NCBI GenBank assembly: GCA_937877655.1
Contig: CALFJC010000075.1
Span: forward strand, 1 to 8,162
DNA from: an uncultured Selenomonadales bacterium
Lineage (GTDB): Bacteria > Bacillota > Negativicutes > Selenomonadales > Selenomonadaceae
Direction of reading: 5' to 3'
DNA length: 8,162 bases
Shown piece by piece: positions 6,347 to 8,162 of this stretch. The notes beneath the pieces are model-generated. The model was not told the DNA's origin. It saw only the letters and a list, made by a program, of their open reading frames with translations, and did not search any database. The translations under genes and the position numbers were made by a program. Position 1 is the stretch's first letter. Each line of letters opens with the position of its first letter.

Positions 6347-7606
6347 ATGAAGAAAACATTATCGGCGGCTTTGACGGCGGCATTTGTTATCGGCACGGCG
6401 TCAACCACATTTGCGGCGGCGAATCCTTTCAGCGACGTTCCCGCAGGACATTGGGCTTATCAATCGGTTGCAAAGCTCGCGGCGGCGGGCGTCGTCGAAG
6501 GTTACGGCGACGGAACTTATCGCGGCGACCGTAACATTACCCGCTACGAAATGGCGCAGATGGTTGCTAAAGCTATGGCAAAAAATCCGACGGGCGCGAA
6601 CAAAGCCGAGCTCGACAGATTGGCGGCAGAATTCAGAGATGAATTGGATGCGTTGGGCGTCCGCGTCTCCGAGCTTGAAAAATACGCCGACAAAGTTATT
6701 TGGACAGGCAAAATCGAATACACTTACGAGAGCGAACGAACCGACCCCGATAAGACGGGACATAAGCACAGAGAAAATTCCAACGGATACGTTTTCCGCC
6801 TTGAACCGAAAGCTGAAGTCAATGATCATTGGACGGTTAATGCCCGCATTGACGCGGAAGGCGATATGAAAGACGATACCACTACAGATTTCAGTTTGGT
6901 TCGCGCTTGGGCGGAAGGCGATTACGATAAATTCAATCTCAAAATCGGCAAGTTTGAATTTTGTCCCGAACCGGAATTCGGGCTCATGTGGGATACCGAA
7001 ATTTCAGGCGCGTCGTTGACTTTCGGCAGTAAGTGGCAATTCAACGCAACGGCAGGTCGTCTTTCCGATGACAAAGTCGGCACGGGAGATCTCGAAAACG
7101 ATCCTTCGACGGCTGTCGGGCTCGGCGTCCAATATGATCAAGGCGAAACAGGTTTCTTCGGCGGCGGCGCATGGTATTATCTTAAAGATGATGATTTGAT
7201 TTGGCAAAAGAAAAACGGCAACGGCGATAAAAAGGCGAACATTTGGACTGCCAATCTCGGCTACAAGTTTACCGACATGTTGAGCGTCAAGGGCGCATAT
7301 GCAAAAAATACCAAAGCCAACATCGAAGATTATTCTTGGCACGCCGAAGTTGACTACGGCAATTATGACGACGCCTCCGAAAAGGGACAATGGAGCATTT
7401 TTGCGGGCTATCGTCGTTACGGCTCCAATGTTTCTTTCGCCCCAACGGAAGATGACGCAATGAAAGGAACTCGCGGCTGGGTAATCGGCGCGTCTTGGGC
7501 TCCGTTTAAAAATATCGGACTTCAAGCGAAATATTTCAACGGCAAGCACATTACGGGACATGGCGACGCGGAAAAACTTTTCGGGCGCGTCGAGTTCTTC
7601 TTCTGA
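6347..7606 (+). CDS. SLH-domain outer-membrane porin, OmpM family
   Basis: This 419-residue protein matches the OmpM-type porins of Negativicutes, which form the main outer-membrane channel and tether that membrane to the peptidoglycan. Residues 1-23 are a Sec signal peptide (MKK, hydrophobic AALTAAFVIGTA, cleavage likely after TFA or AAA). An SLH domain covers ~27-77, with FSDVPAGHWAYQSV, VEGYGDGTYRGDRNITRYE and MAQMVAKAM; in relatives this domain binds polyamine-modified peptidoglycan. Residues ~85-116 form a short coiled coil (ELDRLAAEFRDELDALGVRVSELEK) acting as a periplasmic spacer. From ~118 onward, alternating strands rich in aromatic and charged residues form the barrel. The protein ends GRVEFFF, a C-terminal beta-signal with terminal Phe recognised by the BAM machinery. 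It has its own promoter and terminator. I call it OmpM-like and leave the symbol blank because Negativicutes often carry several paralogues. Confidence 0.9.
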   Translation: MKKTLSAALTAAFVIGTASTTFAAANPFSDVPAGHWAYQSVAKLAAAGVVEGYGDGTYRGDRNITRYEMAQMVAKAMAKNPTGANKAELDRLAAEFRDELDALGVRVSELEKYADKVIWTGKIEYTYESERTDPDKTGHKHRENSNGYVFRLEPKAEVNDHWTVNARIDAEGDMKDDTTTDFSLVRAWAEGDYDKFNLKIGKFEFCPEPEFGLMWDTEISGASLTFGSKWQFNATAGRLSDDKVGTGDLENDPSTAVGLGVQYDQGETGFFGGGAWYYLKDDDLIWQKKNGNGDKKANIWTANLGYKFTDMLSVKGAYAKNTKANIEDYSWHAEVDYGNYDDASEKGQWSIFAGYRRYGSNVSFAPTEDDAMKGTRGWVIGASWAPFKNIGLQAKYFNGKHITGHGDAEKLFGRVEFFF

Positions 7607-7688
7607 AAAAATTTTTTCCGACATAAAAAAAGCACCTCTCGCAAATCGGGCGGTGTTTTTTGTTTGAAAATTTTCCGAGAAAAAAATC
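7578..7688 (+). repeat. Copy 1 of a 3'-end-plus-terminator duplication
   Basis: This segment spans the last codons of the porin gene, its stop and its terminator, and recurs at 7712-7821. The first 60 bp (7578-7637) are identical to 7712-7771. The remainder differs by about six substitutions and a 1-bp deletion, mostly in the terminator loop. Confidence 0.92.
7625..7661 (+). terminator. Intrinsic terminator of the porin gene (copy 1)
   Basis: AAAAAAGCACC (7626-7636) pairs with GGTGTTTTTT (7652-7661), including one G-U. The interior CTCG/CGGG pairs can extend the stem past a T-C mismatch. The A-tract before and T-tract after suggest that it can act in both directions. Confidence 0.85.
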
Positions 7689-7695
7689 TTCCAAA

Positions 7696-7740
7696 ATCGT
7701 GAGAAAAAAGTTTTTCGGGCGCGTCGAGTTCTTCTTCTGA
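7696..7740 (+). pseudogene. Stump of a second OmpM-type porin gene (C-terminal tail only)
   Basis: The frame ending at TGA 7738-7740 reads VRKKFFGRVEFFF, nearly the same as the porin C-terminus EKLFGRVEFFF. Nothing upstream in the 90-bp gap encodes more of a porin, and there is no start or ribosome-binding site. It is therefore a remnant, not a gene. The likeliest origin is a tandem porin paralogue mostly lost by recombination; duplication of just the 3' end is the alternative. Confidence 0.7.
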
Positions 7741-7821
7741 AAAAATTTTTTCCGACATAAAAAAAGCACCTATCACAAGCGGGAGGTGTTTTTTGTTTAA
7801 AAATTTTCCAAGAAAAAAATC
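7712..7821 (+). repeat. Copy 2 of the 3'-end-plus-terminator duplication
   Basis: This is the downstream copy of 7578-7688, offset by 134 bp and then 133 bp after the 1-bp deletion. It holds the porin tail remnant and a second terminator. The 23 bp between the copies are not repeated. Confidence 0.92.
7760..7794 (+). terminator. Second, bidirectional terminator (copy 2)
   Basis: AAAAAAGCACCT (7760-7771) pairs with AGGTGTTTTTT (7784-7794). The closing T-A pair replaces the T-C mismatch of copy 1, so the stem core CACCT/AGGTG is intact. A- and T-tracts on either side would let it stop transcription from both strands. Confidence 0.8.
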
Positions 7822-7842
7822 CCCTCCGTTTTTGGAAGGGAT
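7813..7842 (-). terminator. Minus-strand intrinsic terminator for the right-edge gene
   Basis: On the minus strand ATCCCTTCC (7842-7834) pairs with GGAGGGGAT (7827-7819), with one mismatch and a 6-nt A-rich loop. It is followed by seven T (7819-7813). It lies 34 bp past the stop of the right-edge gene. Confidence 0.82.
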
Positions 7843-7867
7843 AAAATTTTATTCCGCGCTTTTATCA

Positions 7868-7942
7868 ATTAGGAATTATGAATTAGGAATTAGGAATGAA
7901 GACCTTTCCTTCATTATTAATTCCTCATTCCTAATTAATTTA
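7868..7942. repeat. Palindromic heptad-repeat element
   Basis: GAATTAT/GAATTAG heptads run into AATGAAG, a 7-nt loop ACCTTTC, then CTTCATT and the heptads AATTCCT and CATTCCT on the far side. The 22-nt arms 7880-7901 and 7909-7930 match at 19 positions as an inverted repeat. The core layout equals that of the groES-groEL spacer element. It overlaps the end of the right-edge coding region and supplies its stop codon. Confidence 0.75.
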
Positions 7943-8162
7943 GTTCCACTTATCGAGTAGGAGTTGCCGTTGATGTTGAAAGTTGTTGCCTCAAAGTTTT
8001 TGAAGGTTATCGCCTTGTTTGTCGAGCCGACTTTCAAATAAATTTCCGTGCCTCTGCTGTTGACTGTGCCCGTTATGTCTGTGACGCCCGTTATCTCAAG
8101 CAAGTCATCGTTGCCGAAGCCGTTAATGACATCTTTACCGTCGCCGCGAGTGTAGAAAATTG
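7876..8162 (-). CDS. C-terminal part of an RTX-like calcium-binding secreted protein, 5' end outside window
   Basis: The frame is open from the right edge to TAA 7878-7876, giving 94 visible residues. Near the edge it reads YTRGDGKDVINGFGNDDLLEI, a degenerate hemolysin-type (RTX) calcium-binding turn with the Gly-Asp spacing G-D-G-x-D-x-I-x-G-F. It is followed by beta-strand segments (TEIYLKVGSTNKAITF, FEATTFNINGNSYSISG). Such ends are typical of large type I-secreted proteins, whose export signal is C-terminal. The last ~20 residues (from KLIRNEELIM to FLIPNS) are encoded by the palindromic heptad element, so the natural C-terminus probably lay close to SISGTKL. The internal ATG at 8103-8101 is not a real start, because the RTX motif continues upstream of it. 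The full domain content is unknown. Confidence 0.75.
   Translation of the reverse strand, partial: IFYTRGDGKDVINGFGNDDLLEITGVTDITGTVNSRGTEIYLKVGSTNKAITFKNFEATTFNINGNSYSISGTKLIRNEELIMKERSSFLIPNS

Noticed and set aside
7522..7776. Minus-strand ORFs of 72-84 aa across the porin tail duplication
   Set aside because: They owe their similar internal segments to the duplicated DNA, cross two terminators and lack start signals.

Overview
The window looks like chromosomal DNA of a diderm Firmicute of the class Negativicutes (Selenomonas/Veillonella type). The main evidence is an OmpM-type outer-membrane porin at 6347-7606: a Sec signal peptide, one S-layer-homology (SLH) domain, a short coiled coil, and a beta-barrel ending in Phe. 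That layout is characteristic of Negativicutes, where SLH porins tie the outer membrane to the peptidoglycan. Genus and species cannot be set from this sequence alone.

Left part (1-3484, minus strand): one reading frame, open from an ATG at 3484 to the left edge, gives at least 1161 residues of a large secreted or surface protein. It has about 985 residues of Gly/Ser/Asp/Thr-rich beta-strand repeats, then at least 176 residues of pure Ser-Asp repeat. No Sec signal peptide and no cysteine are visible. Its C-terminus lies outside the window.

Region 3485-4107 is a divergent intergenic region. A minus-strand promoter (TTGACA-17-TATTAT) gives the adhesin gene a leader of about 300 nt, with inverted repeats and a hairpin that buries its Shine-Dalgarno. 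A plus-strand promoter (TTGACA-17-TATGAT) serves groES-groEL (4108-6085), the chaperonin operon. I found no CIRCE operator. A heptad-repeat element lies between the two chaperonin genes. A strong intrinsic terminator follows groEL.

The ompM-like gene has its own promoter (TTGACA-17-TATCAT) and a leader of about 130 nt with a nested inverted repeat. Its last codons and its terminator are duplicated 134 bp downstream. This leaves the stump of a second porin gene and two terminators in a row.

At the right edge (7876-8162, minus strand) is the C-terminal end of another secreted protein, with an RTX-like calcium-binding motif. Its last ~20 residues and its stop codon are encoded by a palindromic heptad-repeat element of the same design as the one between groES and groEL. 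A minus-strand terminator follows it.

Overall, a housekeeping chaperonin operon sits among cell-envelope genes: a porin and two large surface or secreted proteins that probably use type I secretion (inference). The features most worth a second look are the codon-structured Ser-Asp array, the SD-sequestering adhesin leader, the shared heptad/hairpin element family, and the ompM 3' duplication.
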